A stretch of DNA of 64,000 bases from Henriciella sp. (GCA_013213785.1 JABSPZ010000006.1:124001-188000); one strand, 5' to 3'. Positions 26,471 to 36,049 are shown, counted from the first letter of the stretch. The notes: a model not told the origin generated them from the sequence alone. Made by a program: numbers and translations.

Positions 26471-27907
26471 ATGCCTGAGCACACCTCAAAAAGCATTATA
26501 AAATCAATTGGCTGGGTCTCCATCGGAAATATCGCGACCTTGCTGTCGGGTATGATTTCGCTGATCGTCATTGCGCGCATTCTGGATCCCGCGGATTTCG
26601 GATTGTACATCACCGCTATTTTGGTGATCGCCCTTCCAGGCACCGTGTCTTCAACTCTAGCTAATGCGTTGATTCAAAAGTCAGAAATTTCAGAGCGCGA
26701 GATAAAAACTGTAAACGGCGTCAGCGTCGCGCTCAGCATGATTTTCTGTGCGGCACTGTTCGTTTTAGCGCCCACCATTTCAGATGCACTCGGCCAAAAC
26801 CAATTAGTCATGATCGTGAGGGTCTGCGCCTTTTTCATGATTTTTGACGCCATCACCTCAGTCTCTGCTGGGCTGCTGACGCGGAACATGGAATTTAAGA
26901 AGATCTCAGCGGTCGACATCATCTCCGGTTTGATCAGCGTGACCTGCGGGATCACCTTTGCCATTTTGCTCGAAAATGCCTGGGCCCTCGTGATTATGGA
27001 GGGGACCCGTCGGTTTTTGAGGATGGTTCTGTTTTCCACGTTTGCAAAATGGCTTCCCAGCGTTGCGTTCGATATGGCTGCCTTAAAACGAGTGGCCCTG
27101 TTCGGTACTCATATGACGCTCCTGAAATTATTGGTCCAAGTTCAGGATGTCGTCACAGGGCTCATTGTGGGGCGTGTGAATGGTCCCGCAGGCCTGGGAC
27201 TTTATAATCTCGCCAATCGTCTGCTTCAGCAGGCGACGCAGACTCTCATCTGGCCCGCGAGCGTCGTCGCGTTCCCATTGCTCGCTAAAGCAAAACCCGG
27301 GTCTCCAAATTTTCGACAATCACTCTCTGAGTGCATCTCCCTCGTCACTCTGATCAGCTTCCCAGCTTTTGCAGGAGCATTTGTGGTCGTACCAGAATTG
27401 ATCCCGATCTTGTTCGGGGAGAAATGGTCTGGAGCGATTGTGGCCACACAAATCGCCTTGGCTCTGGGTGTCTTTAGATCAATCGCGACCGTCAATGAAA
27501 GCGTGCTTAGCTCAGTCGGCAAGCCTGAGCGTCTAGTCTTCATCAATTGCGCGACCTTGGCCTGGATTATCATTGGTCTCACGCTGTTCGCGAAGAATGG
27601 ATTAGAAGCCGTTATGCTGGTCATGCTCGCGCGTGAGGCGCTTCTATTTGCGCTAGGAGTCTGGCAAATTGATCGTGCCGTGGGCATCCAAGTGATGGAT
27701 CAGCTGCGACCGGCGATGCTGCCATTGTTTGCTGCGTCCGGTATGTTCGTCGCAATCTTCGCTTTGAACAGTTTTGCAATTGTAAGCTGGCCTGCGATCG
27801 CTGCGATCGGGATCACGATCTTCACGGGTATCCTAAGTTACGCCGCGTGTTTGTATCTTGTTGCACCGGCCACGGTACGCCGTGTGCTCGCCATGGTGAA
27901 AAAATAG
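26471..27907 (+). CDS. Wzx/ExoT-type lipopolysaccharide/EPS flippase (MOP superfamily)
   Basis: Polytopic inner-membrane flippase of 478 aa with about 12-14 hydrophobic segments, moving undecaprenyl-diphosphate repeat units to the periplasm. The N-terminal pattern (SIGWVSIGNIATLLSGMISLIVIARILDPADFGLY) and the central NLANRLLQQ segment, where YsxaxrL is usual, fit the PST/Wzx group; it resembles the WzxC/ExoT set associated with exo-type loci. It is transcribed alone on the plus strand between two minus-strand transferase groups and converges closely (16 nt) on the next GT2. Confidence 0.92.
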   Translation: MPEHTSKSIIKSIGWVSIGNIATLLSGMISLIVIARILDPADFGLYITAILVIALPGTVSSTLANALIQKSEISEREIKTVNGVSVALSMIFCAALFVLAPTISDALGQNQLVMIVRVCAFFMIFDAITSVSAGLLTRNMEFKKISAVDIISGLISVTCGITFAILLENAWALVIMEGTRRFLRMVLFSTFAKWLPSVAFDMAALKRVALFGTHMTLLKLLVQVQDVVTGLIVGRVNGPAGLGLYNLANRLLQQATQTLIWPASVVAFPLLAKAKPGSPNFRQSLSECISLVTLISFPAFAGAFVVVPELIPILFGEKWSGAIVATQIALALGVFRSIATVNESVLSSVGKPERLVFINCATLAWIIIGLTLFAKNGLEAVMLVMLAREALLFALGVWQIDRAVGIQVMDQLRPAMLPLFAASGMFVAIFALNSFAIVSWPAIAAIGITIFTGILSYAACLYLVAPATVRRVLAMVKK

Positions 27908-27923
27908 CGCACGGATATGGCGT

Positions 27924-28889
27924 TTAGCGCGTCCGCGATGAATTGAGTTTGTTGGCAATCGTGCGAACCGCGAAGCCTAAGGTCGCTCGAGAGATGAAGA
28001 AAGAAGAGACGATTTTCCCAAGGTCGCGCTCGCGGGCGCCGTCGAGCAAAGTCCATATACCCCATTCCTTACGGGAATAAGCAAGGTGCCCAGAAATCGC
28101 TTTGCGCTCAGACTTCGAAAGATCTTTTCGGCTCAAAAAGGTCTGATCGATCATCGCAACTTTCTTGTGTTCATCGCCTGCTTGTGAGCGAGAACTGCTA
28201 TGTGGCCGCTGGATGAAATAATATCCGCACGGGTCAACCAGGACCGCTGAAGCACCGTCCAAAAGAAGACGGGTGTAGAGCTCGTAGTCTTCGGCAAAAC
28301 GAAGCTCCGGTTGATATGGCGCCTCAGGGATTTCTAGCCGCTTTCTCGAGATAAGGGGCTTGAGAAACCCGAGTTCAGATCTTTCCCGGGGCATATCGTA
28401 TGAGTGCTCGACAAAGTAAGCCGCGCCTATCGGGACAATTCCCTCAGGCTTCTCCAGCCAGAGAACACGATCGACCTCGAGCGGTGTGTCAGCCTGGGTA
28501 ATCAGAAGATTATCGGCCACAATGTCGGCGCCCTGATCTTTGGCGATCTGGATGAGTTTGCTGACCCGCTCAGGATCCATGATGTCATCGCTATCCAGAG
28601 GCAAATACCATTCCGCATCCGTGTGTCCGAGCGCGATGTTACGGGCCTTCGATGGACCACCATTTTGCGGGGCTTGAATAAAGCTGGCGCAGTCAAATTC
28701 CGCACACACAGCCCGTGCGACTCGCGCCGTATCATCCGTCGAGCAATCATCGACAATCACGACTTCTAAGGAAAATCCAGACGGCAGTGTCTGTGCAGCC
28801 GCCGACCGGATCGCGCGTTCAATATTCGCCTCATCATTGAACACGGCAATGACGATCGCGACTTTGTTTTCATCTAGCGCAATTGTCAT
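27924..28889 (-). CDS. GT2 family glycosyltransferase
   Basis: Soluble GT-A transferase of 321 aa. Seen are IVIAVFNDEANIERAI at residues 12-27, VVIVDDCSTDDT near 44-55, and YLPLDSDDIMDP near 94-105 holding the DxDD metal site. An FAEDYELYTRLL motif near 218 is the usual ED catalytic region. The acceptor is unknown. It is the second of two adjacent GT2 genes on the minus strand with a 110-nt gap, so the two may share a transcript. Confidence 0.92.
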   Translation of the reverse strand: MTIALDENKVAIVIAVFNDEANIERAIRSAAAQTLPSGFSLEVVIVDDCSTDDTARVARAVCAEFDCASFIQAPQNGGPSKARNIALGHTDAEWYLPLDSDDIMDPERVSKLIQIAKDQGADIVADNLLITQADTPLEVDRVLWLEKPEGIVPIGAAYFVEHSYDMPRERSELGFLKPLISRKRLEIPEAPYQPELRFAEDYELYTRLLLDGASAVLVDPCGYYFIQRPHSSSRSQAGDEHKKVAMIDQTFLSRKDLSKSERKAISGHLAYSRKEWGIWTLLDGARERDLGKIVSSFFISRATLGFAVRTIANKLNSSRTR

Positions 28890-28999
28890 TTTGGCTCAAA
28901 CGCTCCCAACTGATCGTGGATAGAGAAAATGCACGTGAATTTCAGCCTCTTATTCAGCAAGCTACGTGCCGAAATTTTGCTTCACCGCAATCGGCAGGT

Positions 29000-30103
29000 C
29001 TAGCGTCGAGTGAGCCGTTTAATGAACCGGCCAATATTCTGCACCCAAGACGGCCTCGCGTCTGCATCGATCGCCGGTTTAATCAAAAACAGTCTGAGGT
29101 TGGACGGCGCAATTTGAAGGGTCGACCACCACACATAGGATAAAACTTTAGTCAGCCCCTGCGTCTCACTCTGAGCGCGGCGTTTGGCGCGATCCAAAAG
29201 GACGGCCAAATCATCACCTTCGATTTCATGCAGCTCTGGCTCGATAATCAGCGAGACGATGCGCTCTCGCAGCAAAAAATGGTCTTCATCAAAAACTGCT
29301 GGACCATGTTCGAGCCCGAGACGTTTAGCGTGCTCATGCATAGACGTACGGCGGTCATGTCCATGTTTGATACGCCACCGCGCACGCTTTGCGTAGACCT
29401 TTCGGAATTGAGAATGTTGTCGGGTGTGCAGTCGATAGGCAGACATCGGCTCATCGATCGTCAGGCTCGCCCCATAAAGCGGCACCGTTGAACAAAGAAA
29501 CCCATCCGCGCCGTATCGATAGACGTCTTCATCCATTGGCAAAGCTTGGGACAAAGCTTCGCGCGAAAACACCATTCCAGATGTTACGGTGCTATCATAT
29601 TCGCCCGTGGTCAGCAGTCGTTTGACGATATCGCCACTCGCAAGGGTTTGGTCAATTGGGGGGAACAGGCCTCGAGTGTTCCCACCTGGATCGCCGTATT
29701 TCATCCGAAAATGATAGATCGCTGCTCCGGGTTGATAAGCGGATAAAATGGTCTTCACGCCATCGGGTAGAAGAAAATCATCCGAATCCAAAAACATGAT
29801 AAGGTCGCCTGTGGCGTACTGTAAGCCCTCATTGAAACCGGCACCCTGGCCCCCGTTTTTTTCCCTTAGGACCAGGTCTGCTCGACCTGCATACTGTTGG
29901 ATCACATCTCGCGATCCATCTGTCGACGCATCATCAACCACAATGAGTTGAACCTTGGGCTCTTGAGACAATACGCTTTCGATCGCAGCCCCGACGAATG
30001 TCTCATAATTGTAATTAGTGATGATGACCGAAAGCGTCGGTGTCTGAGAATGTGCCAAGTAATGCCCCGTGAGCGGAAAAACGCGGTAATTTGCAGGATT
30101 CAC
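29000..30103 (-). CDS. GT2 family glycosyltransferase
   Basis: GT-A transferase of 367 aa with VIITNYNYETFVG at about residues 27-39, VVDDASTDGS near 55-64, and MFLDSDDFLLP near 98-108. The protein starts at a GTG (30103); no ATG lies before the first GT strand, so the GTG is the best available start. The C-terminal 100 residues are helical and basic. It is divergent from the GH16 gene with a 152-nt spacer between them. Confidence 0.9.
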   Translation of the reverse strand: MNPANYRVFPLTGHYLAHSQTPTLSVIITNYNYETFVGAAIESVLSQEPKVQLIVVDDASTDGSRDVIQQYAGRADLVLREKNGGQGAGFNEGLQYATGDLIMFLDSDDFLLPDGVKTILSAYQPGAAIYHFRMKYGDPGGNTRGLFPPIDQTLASGDIVKRLLTTGEYDSTVTSGMVFSREALSQALPMDEDVYRYGADGFLCSTVPLYGASLTIDEPMSAYRLHTRQHSQFRKVYAKRARWRIKHGHDRRTSMHEHAKRLGLEHGPAVFDEDHFLLRERIVSLIIEPELHEIEGDDLAVLLDRAKRRAQSETQGLTKVLSYVWWSTLQIAPSNLRLFLIKPAIDADARPSWVQNIGRFIKRLTRR

Positions 30104-30156
30104 ACCAAGCCTATGTCGAATGCCTTTCGATCGCGTTTACCTTTAAGGTCAGATGA

Positions 30157-30174
30157 CCATGCCCATTGGCATGG
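30157..30174. repeat. Perfect inverted repeat in the GT2/exoK spacer
   Basis: CCATGCC and GGCATGG are 7-bp arms around a 4-nt CATT loop, about 80 nt before the GH16 start. It could be an operator between the two divergent genes; nothing identifies the regulator. Confidence 0.3.
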
Positions 30175-30255
30175 CGTTTGCAACCATAGCCATTATCAAC
30201 AAAAGTTGTCGCGGCCTTACCTTGTGGTGAGGGCCGGCAAGGCATGGAGTTCTAG

Positions 30256-31095
30256 ATGCTCAAATTCGCAACCACATCCGCGATGATGGCAGCCGCCGGT
30301 CTGCTAGCTGGATGCCACGGCCTAACAGAAGCCGAGTTCAACCAATCCGCCGCTCAACCTTTAGAAAACGACGCAAAAGTCGCGCCCATTTTTGTCGACT
30401 GGAGTCAGTTTGCGGTAAGCGACGACTGGTACGTCTCCGATCACCCCCTTCCAGGCGGGCATTGGAAAAGCGATTTCGCATCCAAAAATGTGCTCGCGCT
30501 TCCCAATGGGCTTAACATCAAAATGACTTCTAAGACGCCGGCAAATGAAAGCTGGCATTGGGATGGCGGGGAAATCCAGCACAAGGCTCGCGTCAAGTTC
30601 GGTGAATATCATACCATCATGCGCGCTGCGAGCGGCTCAGGCCTCGTCTCAAGCTTTTTCACCTACACTGGTGAGTATTACGGAACCCCGCATGAGGAAA
30701 TCGATTTCGAATTTGTCGGCAAAAGCCCTTACGAAGTCCAACTAAACTCTTTCACAAACGGCACCTCTCATGGTCGCATTGAACATCCGGTGGATTTCGA
30801 CACAAGCAAGAACTTCGCTCTCTATTCCTTCACTTGGAACCCTGACCGGATCTCTTGGTTTGTGAATGGTGAACTCGTCCACGAAATCACAAGCGAACTG
30901 CATCCGATCCCACAAAACCCCGCCATACTTTTCGCGAACGTATTCCAAGGGCGGGAAGAAGGCTGGGTCGGCGCACCAGAGTTTGTCGACGGCGCACAAG
31001 CGACGTATCGCTGCATGTCATATCGACCAACGGGCGATACTACTTCACCGACATGCGCTGAAATTTATGACCTCGAGTATAATCAGAAAGATTAG
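30256..31095 (+). CDS. exoK: GH16 family glycoside hydrolase lipoprotein (ExoK-like)
   Basis: Secreted beta-glycanase of the laminarinase/lichenase family, probably trimming nascent EPS as ExoK does for succinoglycan. Residues 1-20 are a lipoprotein signal with lipobox LAGC (Cys20), so the enzyme should be membrane-anchored, whereas ExoK is released. The GH16 signature EIDFE is complete (E148 nucleophile, D150, E152 acid/base), and a WHWDGGEI segment lies upstream. The length is 279 aa. GGAG 6 nt before the ATG supports the start. It stands alone on the plus strand inside the EPS locus. Confidence 0.93.
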   Translation: MLKFATTSAMMAAAGLLAGCHGLTEAEFNQSAAQPLENDAKVAPIFVDWSQFAVSDDWYVSDHPLPGGHWKSDFASKNVLALPNGLNIKMTSKTPANESWHWDGGEIQHKARVKFGEYHTIMRAASGSGLVSSFFTYTGEYYGTPHEEIDFEFVGKSPYEVQLNSFTNGTSHGRIEHPVDFDTSKNFALYSFTWNPDRISWFVNGELVHEITSELHPIPQNPAILFANVFQGREEGWVGAPEFVDGAQATYRCMSYRPTGDTTSPTCAEIYDLEYNQKD

Positions 31096-31152
31096 AAGAT
31101 CGATCTGCTCAACGCGTCTGACAGCTTACCCAACGTAGCGAGGGCTTACGCC

Positions 31153-32160
31153 TTAAGCGTTCTGATTTTTTTGAGCGTACTGTCCGTAAGGTCGGAACCG
31201 GTAGAGATAGCTTGGCACGATCGCTTCGATCGTTTCAAGCTGCTCGACCCCGAGATCCGCAAGGGTCAGGGCGCCATCAGACACGACATTGTCCTGCTTT
31301 AACAACTCGACCTGATTGCCCGTGATCGGGGGCGCACCCAAAATCCCAGAGGAGAGTGGCCAGACATAGTGATATAGGGCGCCAAAGGTTAGGCCCATCG
31401 GCTTTGCGAGCGAAAATGGCATCGGCAAAGGGTAACGTTTCCGATGAACGGTTTCGCAAATGTACTGATACAGCTCTGCAAACGTGTAAGTCGACGGCCC
31501 GCCCAGCTCGTAGGTCTTGCCGGCACTTTCTTCAGACGAAATGGCTTGCACCAGAGCGCTCGCCACATCCCCGGCATAGACCGGTTGAACCTTCGTTTTT
31601 CCGCCGCCAATCGCAGGCAGGAAGGGCAGAATGGAGGCGATTGGGTGCGCGGTCATTGCTGCAAAACGATTGAAGAATTCGTCTTCAGGCCCAAACACGA
31701 TCGATGGCCGCAATATGACAGAAGACGGGACAAGGTCGCGAATCGCCGCTTCCGCTTTGCCCTTAGTTTCAGCATAGTCCGCATTCGCCTCAGCATCCGC
31801 GCCAATGGCTGAAACGTGAACCAGTTTCTCGATCCCAGCAGCGGCGCACGCCTCTGCGACATTCACCGCGCCCTCGAGCTGTGTTGCTTCGAAGCTTTGG
31901 GCGCCTTTTTCATAGAGAATGCCAACAAGATTTATGACGGCATTGGCTCCGTCGATCGCCGCATCAATGGATGCGCGATTGCGTACATTAGCTTGAACGA
32001 TATCCACCAGACCAGGCGCGCCAGCCAATCTAACTTCACCAGCCAAGTGCGGTCGGCGTACGGCCACTCGAACCCGATATCCTTTCGCGACGAGCGCGCG
32101 GGTCGCGTATCGTCCGATGAAACCAGATCCTCCAAAAATGGTGACGAGACCTTTTGCCAT
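31153..32160 (-). CDS. Complex I NDUFA9-like / NAD(P)-binding SDR-type protein
   Basis: Atypical extended SDR of 335 aa. FGGSGFIGRYATRAL at residues 9-23 is the dinucleotide-binding loop. VHVSAIGADAEANADYAETKGKAE near 113-136 holds the Ser/Tyr-x3-Lys region, and LRPSIVFGPED near 146-156 is typical of the NDUFA9-like group. That group is common in alphaproteobacteria and is thought to assist complex I assembly or quinone chemistry. It has no evident part in EPS synthesis and separates the GH16 gene from the pseudogene region. Confidence 0.9.
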   Translation of the reverse strand: MAKGLVTIFGGSGFIGRYATRALVAKGYRVRVAVRRPHLAGEVRLAGAPGLVDIVQANVRNRASIDAAIDGANAVINLVGILYEKGAQSFEATQLEGAVNVAEACAAAGIEKLVHVSAIGADAEANADYAETKGKAEAAIRDLVPSSVILRPSIVFGPEDEFFNRFAAMTAHPIASILPFLPAIGGGKTKVQPVYAGDVASALVQAISSEESAGKTYELGGPSTYTFAELYQYICETVHRKRYPLPMPFSLAKPMGLTFGALYHYVWPLSSGILGAPPITGNQVELLKQDNVVSDGALTLADLGVEQLETIEAIVPSYLYRFRPYGQYAQKNQNA

Positions 32161-33057
32161 CGTTTAGCTCTCCAAAATCCTCAGCTGAGATTCGAAACGC
32201 TTTGATCATGATCGCCGCAAATTGTCTATCTGTGAGCGCTGTGGCGAATTGCCGGAGGTATATCAATCTCATGCAGTAAGAAAACGCCCATGTCCGCTAG
32301 ACTCAACTGGGTACATCGCTGTCCAGCGCCCCATTCTTTGGAACGCTACCAGATGGTTTTTTTCATCGGCTCAAGGTCGGGATATTCCGCGTTTTGCTCT
32401 AGGAACTGCCGCTTCGTATAGTGCGAAAAGGCCATAACACGCCGGCAATTATTCGAGCAAATCCGCTTGTGCATCCAATTTTCAACCTGAGCGGTGACAT
32501 GTGCGTGACGGTCAAAAAATACGTGGTAGGTGAGATTCAAACGAAATGACAAAGCGGCCTAGATTTACCGAAACGCGGTTCCAAGTTTGCATCAAGTCCG
32601 GCGCCTCGAGGCGCTGCATAACTGTGACGCCATCATAGGAATTATGGATGAACCGACCTCGCAAGAATCGCTTCAGGTCGATCTGGTGACGCGAAATACG
32701 GGGCAGCACAAAGCTCGTGGGATACCGATCTGTGTGGGTCTGGATTGTGAGAGACTTGATGCCAGTCGGCCCCCAATTTTGATCGATGAACCGTCGTATG
32801 GTGGCAGACATGCAAATCGAAGCAGAGAATCGAGTAAATTGGTTCCAATTTGTGGGCCACTTATGTGACGTTCAAGGTATTGATTGCCCCAAGCCAAAGG
32901 TCTCCAACCAAAAGGGGATTTTGGTTTTACTAGTTGGGAATGAGTATCAGGTCATTCTGGTACGAGATTTGCTGTATAGTGACCTCAATAGTTAAGGATA
33001 TGCGTCTGTAGGATCACTGATCAAGATTGATTGCGTGAAAATCCAGATGATTGACAG
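32161..33057. other. Gene-poor stretch holding a decayed glycosyltransferase
   Basis: About 900 nt with no intact gene. The centre (32346-32811) is the remains of a minus-strand GT4 gene, annotated separately. I see nothing coding in 32161-32345. In 32812-33057 there is only AT-rich sequence that probably includes the promoter of the phosphatase-exoF-barrel operon. Confidence 0.6.
32346..32811 (-). pseudogene. Frameshifted and truncated GT4-type glycosyltransferase
   Basis: Two overlapping minus-strand frames together read like the N-terminal part of a GT4 transferase. The first (32811 down to 32512) has HTDRYPTSFVLPR, then RFIHNSYDGVTVMQ and FVISFESHLPR. The second (ending 32346) continues with FFDRHAHVTAQ and CRRVMAFSHYTKRQFLEQ. 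The junction is in a run of six T followed by GACC, where a +1 shift joins them. A TAG then stops the second frame after about 55 residues, and the catalytic C-terminal half is absent. The Rossmann start of a full GT4 is also not found upstream. It is most likely a dead remnant of an EPS transferase. Confidence 0.7.
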
Positions 33058-33990
33058 ATGATGAGATCGTTACGCGATATTGCAGACAGACTCACAGAGT
33101 GGGCGGTTCGCACTTGGAATGCGCTCCGAAGCAGGCGCCCTTCGCTTAAACGTATCGCGCCGCCCAAAGCTGCTCCAACGACATTTAAACGCCTAAGCGA
33201 CGTAGATAAGTCGGAATCCGCCGCTGGCGGTCTCAAGGTCATGAGCGCGTCCAGCGAGCCAGCTCTTGAATTGCCATTTGACGCGCCTGTTTATGCTATT
33301 GGCGACGTACATGGCCGCGCAGACCTCCTAAAAGGCCTTATGAAGGCAATCGAAAACGACCAAGATACGGGCGAAGAGAAGCCGCACATCGTCTTCCTAG
33401 GCGACTATATTGATCGCGGTTTTCAATCTCGTGATGTCATCGAAATGCTCATCGATCTGGCGGATGATGACCGCTATGAAAGCGTGTTCTTGAAGGGCAA
33501 TCACGAACAAGCGATGCTGCACTTTCTTTCCGATCACAATATCGGACCGGAATGGGCCAATTTCGGCGGACGCGAGACTTTGATTTCTTACAATGTCGCG
33601 CCGCCCAAATCGGTCGAGGCAGCGGAAGAATGGCATCCAATTCAGAAACAACTTCAACGCACTATTCCAAAATCGCACGTGGAATTCTTAGAACAGTTGA
33701 CGGTCAGCCATAAGATTGGCCCATACGCGTTTGTCCATGCAGGCGTGCGTCCGGGAGTACCATATGAGAACCAGTCAGACGAAGATCTGATGTGGATCCG
33801 AGATGAATTCTTAAGCGCGAAAGAAAAAGAAGATCTCTTCATCGTACATGGCCATACCCCTGTAGATAGCCCCTATCTCGATCATCGCAGAGTCAATGTG
33901 GACACCGGCGCTTACTTTACAGGTAGGTTGACCGCAGTTAAAATTTTCCAGGGTCGTATGTCCTTTTTGAACAATAAAACTTCGCCGTGA
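33058..33990 (+). CDS. PPP-type metallophosphoesterase / serine-threonine protein phosphatase
   Basis: A 310-aa protein with the calcineurin-like dimetal centre: GDVHG at residues 82-86, GDYIDRG at 115-121 and GNHE at 147-150. The later metal histidines are in AFVHAGVRPG and VHGHTPVDSP. The first 70 residues are basic and unlike the core. Close relatives include bacterial PrpA/ApaH-like phosphatases acting on proteins or dinucleotides. It is only 11 nt before the export lipoprotein gene. A role in dephosphorylating the EPS machinery is plausible but unproven. Start may be 33058 or the next ATG; neither has a strong ribosome site. Confidence 0.9.
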   Translation: MMRSLRDIADRLTEWAVRTWNALRSRRPSLKRIAPPKAAPTTFKRLSDVDKSESAAGGLKVMSASSEPALELPFDAPVYAIGDVHGRADLLKGLMKAIENDQDTGEEKPHIVFLGDYIDRGFQSRDVIEMLIDLADDDRYESVFLKGNHEQAMLHFLSDHNIGPEWANFGGRETLISYNVAPPKSVEAAEEWHPIQKQLQRTIPKSHVEFLEQLTVSHKIGPYAFVHAGVRPGVPYENQSDEDLMWIRDEFLSAKEKEDLFIVHGHTPVDSPYLDHRRVNVDTGAYFTGRLTAVKIFQGRMSFLNNKTSP

Positions 33991-34001
33991 AGGAACTGAA
34001 A

Positions 34002-34592
34002 ATGTCAATAAATATCAAGAGCATCGCCCAGTACGTGCTATTCTCATTGTTTCTCGGGTTCGCTGCAGCGTGCCAGTCCACACCAGCAGCACCTGTGACC
34101 CAAACTGCACCGCAGCAGGCGGATCTGAATGTCGGTGATTACCGACTGGGCCCTGCAGATCGATTGCGGATCACGGTGTTCGGACATGATGATTTGTCAG
34201 GCGAGTTCTCTGTGGCGAGCAATGGAACGATCTCATTTCCATTGATTGGCGATATCGAAGCCGCGGGACTGACGGTTACCGAATTCCAGAAACAGACAGA
34301 AGATAGCCTGAGCCAAGGCTACTTGAGATCACCACGAGTGACCACCGAAGTCATGACGTTCCGCCCGTTCTACATCCTGGGTGAGGTCAGAAAGCCTGGC
34401 GAGTATCAATACACGAATAGATTGACTGTCATGAATGCGATCGCGACCGCGGAAGGATTCACGCACCGCGCCAATAAGCGCCAAATCGCGATCCGCGGCT
34501 GGAACGACACCGAAGAACGACGCGTCGAGTTGACGCCAAATACGCTCATCCAGCCGGGTGACACCATTCGCGTTCTCGAACGTTTGTTTTAA
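34002..34592 (+). CDS. Polysaccharide export lipoprotein (Wza/ExoF type)
   Basis: Outer-membrane polysaccharide export protein of 196 aa. ATG 34002 has AGGA 8 nt upstream and gives a lipoprotein signal with lipobox AAAC (about Cys24). The Poly_export domain (YRLGPADRLRITVFG, then GTISFPLIGDIEAAG) covers about residues 45-130. An SLBB-like domain (FYILGEVRKPGEY, then TVMNAIATAEGF) follows, and the protein ends VLERLF. It is much shorter than E. coli Wza and lacks its C-terminal helix barrel, as is usual for alphaproteobacterial forms. The next gene may supply an outer-membrane barrel. Confidence 0.95.
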   Translation: MSINIKSIAQYVLFSLFLGFAAACQSTPAAPVTQTAPQQADLNVGDYRLGPADRLRITVFGHDDLSGEFSVASNGTISFPLIGDIEAAGLTVTEFQKQTEDSLSQGYLRSPRVTTEVMTFRPFYILGEVRKPGEYQYTNRLTVMNAIATAEGFTHRANKRQIAIRGWNDTEERRVELTPNTLIQPGDTIRVLERLF

Positions 34593-34668
34593 CTATTTTA
34601 GGGGATTGTAGTTCCCGAAATCACGCGGACGCACTGCGCGGGAAGTACAGTCAGAAGGGACTATCTCA

Positions 34669-35997
34669 ATGTCAAAATTAGCCACGGCAGGCATCACAAG
34701 TCTCCTGCTTAGCGGTTCGATCTGCGCCTATGCGCAAGTTGAGTCGATCAATTACAATAATAATCGGGTCATGCAGGGCAGCTACTATTTTGGCGCTAAC
34801 GTCGACGACCCGGATGGCGAAAGCTTCTTTGTGCGTAACCGCTACACCGCCGCTGACGCCTATTTTTATGAAGGCATTGACCCTCTTCCAGTACAGTTAG
34901 GCGTTTTCGAGACGAGACCGGTTCTACGCCTTAGCCCTGTTTCAAGAAGCAATGTATTCTTGAGCGAGAACGATGAAGTCTCCGATACTTTGGTGGCGAT
35001 CGCTCCATCTATTGCGGCAACAACCACTTGGTCACGGCACAGGCTCGGACTGGACGCCATCGTCCAGCACGAAGAGTTTTTAGACAGCAGCGAAGAGAGC
35101 GCCACGCAGTATGGCATTCGTGGCTTCGGCCAACTTGATATCACTTCGAACTTCGCAATTGCAGGTTCCATTGCTTCGGAAAACCTTCGCGAAAATCGTG
35201 TAAACGTGGGCGGCGTGATCAACTCTCGAGAGCGTGTTGAACTCGATCGGACAGGCGTTGAAGCGAACGCCGCCTATTTCGCGCAAAGAATTCGCCTGAG
35301 AGGCCGGTTTTCTCAAGAAACATTCGACTTCTCTGACGTGACAACGCCAGACGGCCTCCTCTTAGACCAAGACTTCCGAGACTATGATGAGACGCGCGTC
35401 GCAGCGAACGTCGAGTATGCCGTCTCTAGAGACTGGGCTGTGATCGCCGAGCTCGAGAATGTCGATCGCGAATATGACAACCTAACAGCCGGAGGGGTCA
35501 ACCGCGATATCTCGGGTAATATCGTTCGCGTCGGTACAAGTTTTGAACTTCCTGTCAGCTTGCGCGGACAGGTTAGCGCCGAGTATCAAAGCTTTGATCC
35601 AGCTGACCCAACGCTGGAAGATATTGATGAGTTTGGTCTCAACGCCGATCTCCGTTGGTTCTTGACGCAGCTGACAACCGCCAGAGCATTTGCATCACGG
35701 CGCGTATCGGATGCTGGTACGACAGGCGCGTCGAGCGCGTTGGTGTCGACGTACGGCGTGGGCTTGGACCACGAGCTCCTGCGGACAGTCATCCTCTCGG
35801 GAAGCTTGAACTACGAAACGCGTGAGTTCAATCCATTCGACCGTGAAGACGAGCAAACCACGTTTGATGTCGGTGCCGTTTGGAAACTGAACCCAAACAT
35901 TCAGGTTCGAGGCGGATATCGATTTACCAAGCAAGAGTCCGACATTGATCCATTCGAGGACAATGTCCTATCACTGCGTCTGAGCTTCTTCCCGTGA
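34669..35997 (+). CDS. Outer-membrane beta-barrel protein of the EPS locus (BBP2-like)
   Basis: A 442-aa exported protein: signal peptide at residues 1-22 (cleavage after AYA), then repeated amphipathic strands with many aromatic/acidic pairs. The C-terminus SLRLSFFP ends in an aromatic close to the usual BAM recognition signal (here with a final Pro). It resembles the putative beta-barrel porin 2 family often found next to exopolysaccharide export genes. It probably forms the outer-membrane exit or a stabilising barrel for the short Wza-type lipoprotein 76 nt upstream. It is last in the three-gene unit, followed by a strong terminator. Confidence 0.87.
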   Translation: MSKLATAGITSLLLSGSICAYAQVESINYNNNRVMQGSYYFGANVDDPDGESFFVRNRYTAADAYFYEGIDPLPVQLGVFETRPVLRLSPVSRSNVFLSENDEVSDTLVAIAPSIAATTTWSRHRLGLDAIVQHEEFLDSSEESATQYGIRGFGQLDITSNFAIAGSIASENLRENRVNVGGVINSRERVELDRTGVEANAAYFAQRIRLRGRFSQETFDFSDVTTPDGLLLDQDFRDYDETRVAANVEYAVSRDWAVIAELENVDREYDNLTAGGVNRDISGNIVRVGTSFELPVSLRGQVSAEYQSFDPADPTLEDIDEFGLNADLRWFLTQLTTARAFASRRVSDAGTTGASSALVSTYGVGLDHELLRTVILSGSLNYETREFNPFDREDEQTTFDVGAVWKLNPNIQVRGGYRFTKQESDIDPFEDNVLSLRLSFFP

Positions 35998-36049
35998 GCT
36001 AAGGGAAAGCATCACAGCCCTTAGTCATCTGGGAGCTATAGAACACTGG

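Noticed and set aside
32512-32552. Programmed +1 frameshift like prfB in the GT4 remnant
   Set aside because: The site resembles TTT-TGA-C, but no upstream Shine-Dalgarno-like stimulator is seen and the product would still be truncated without a catalytic domain.
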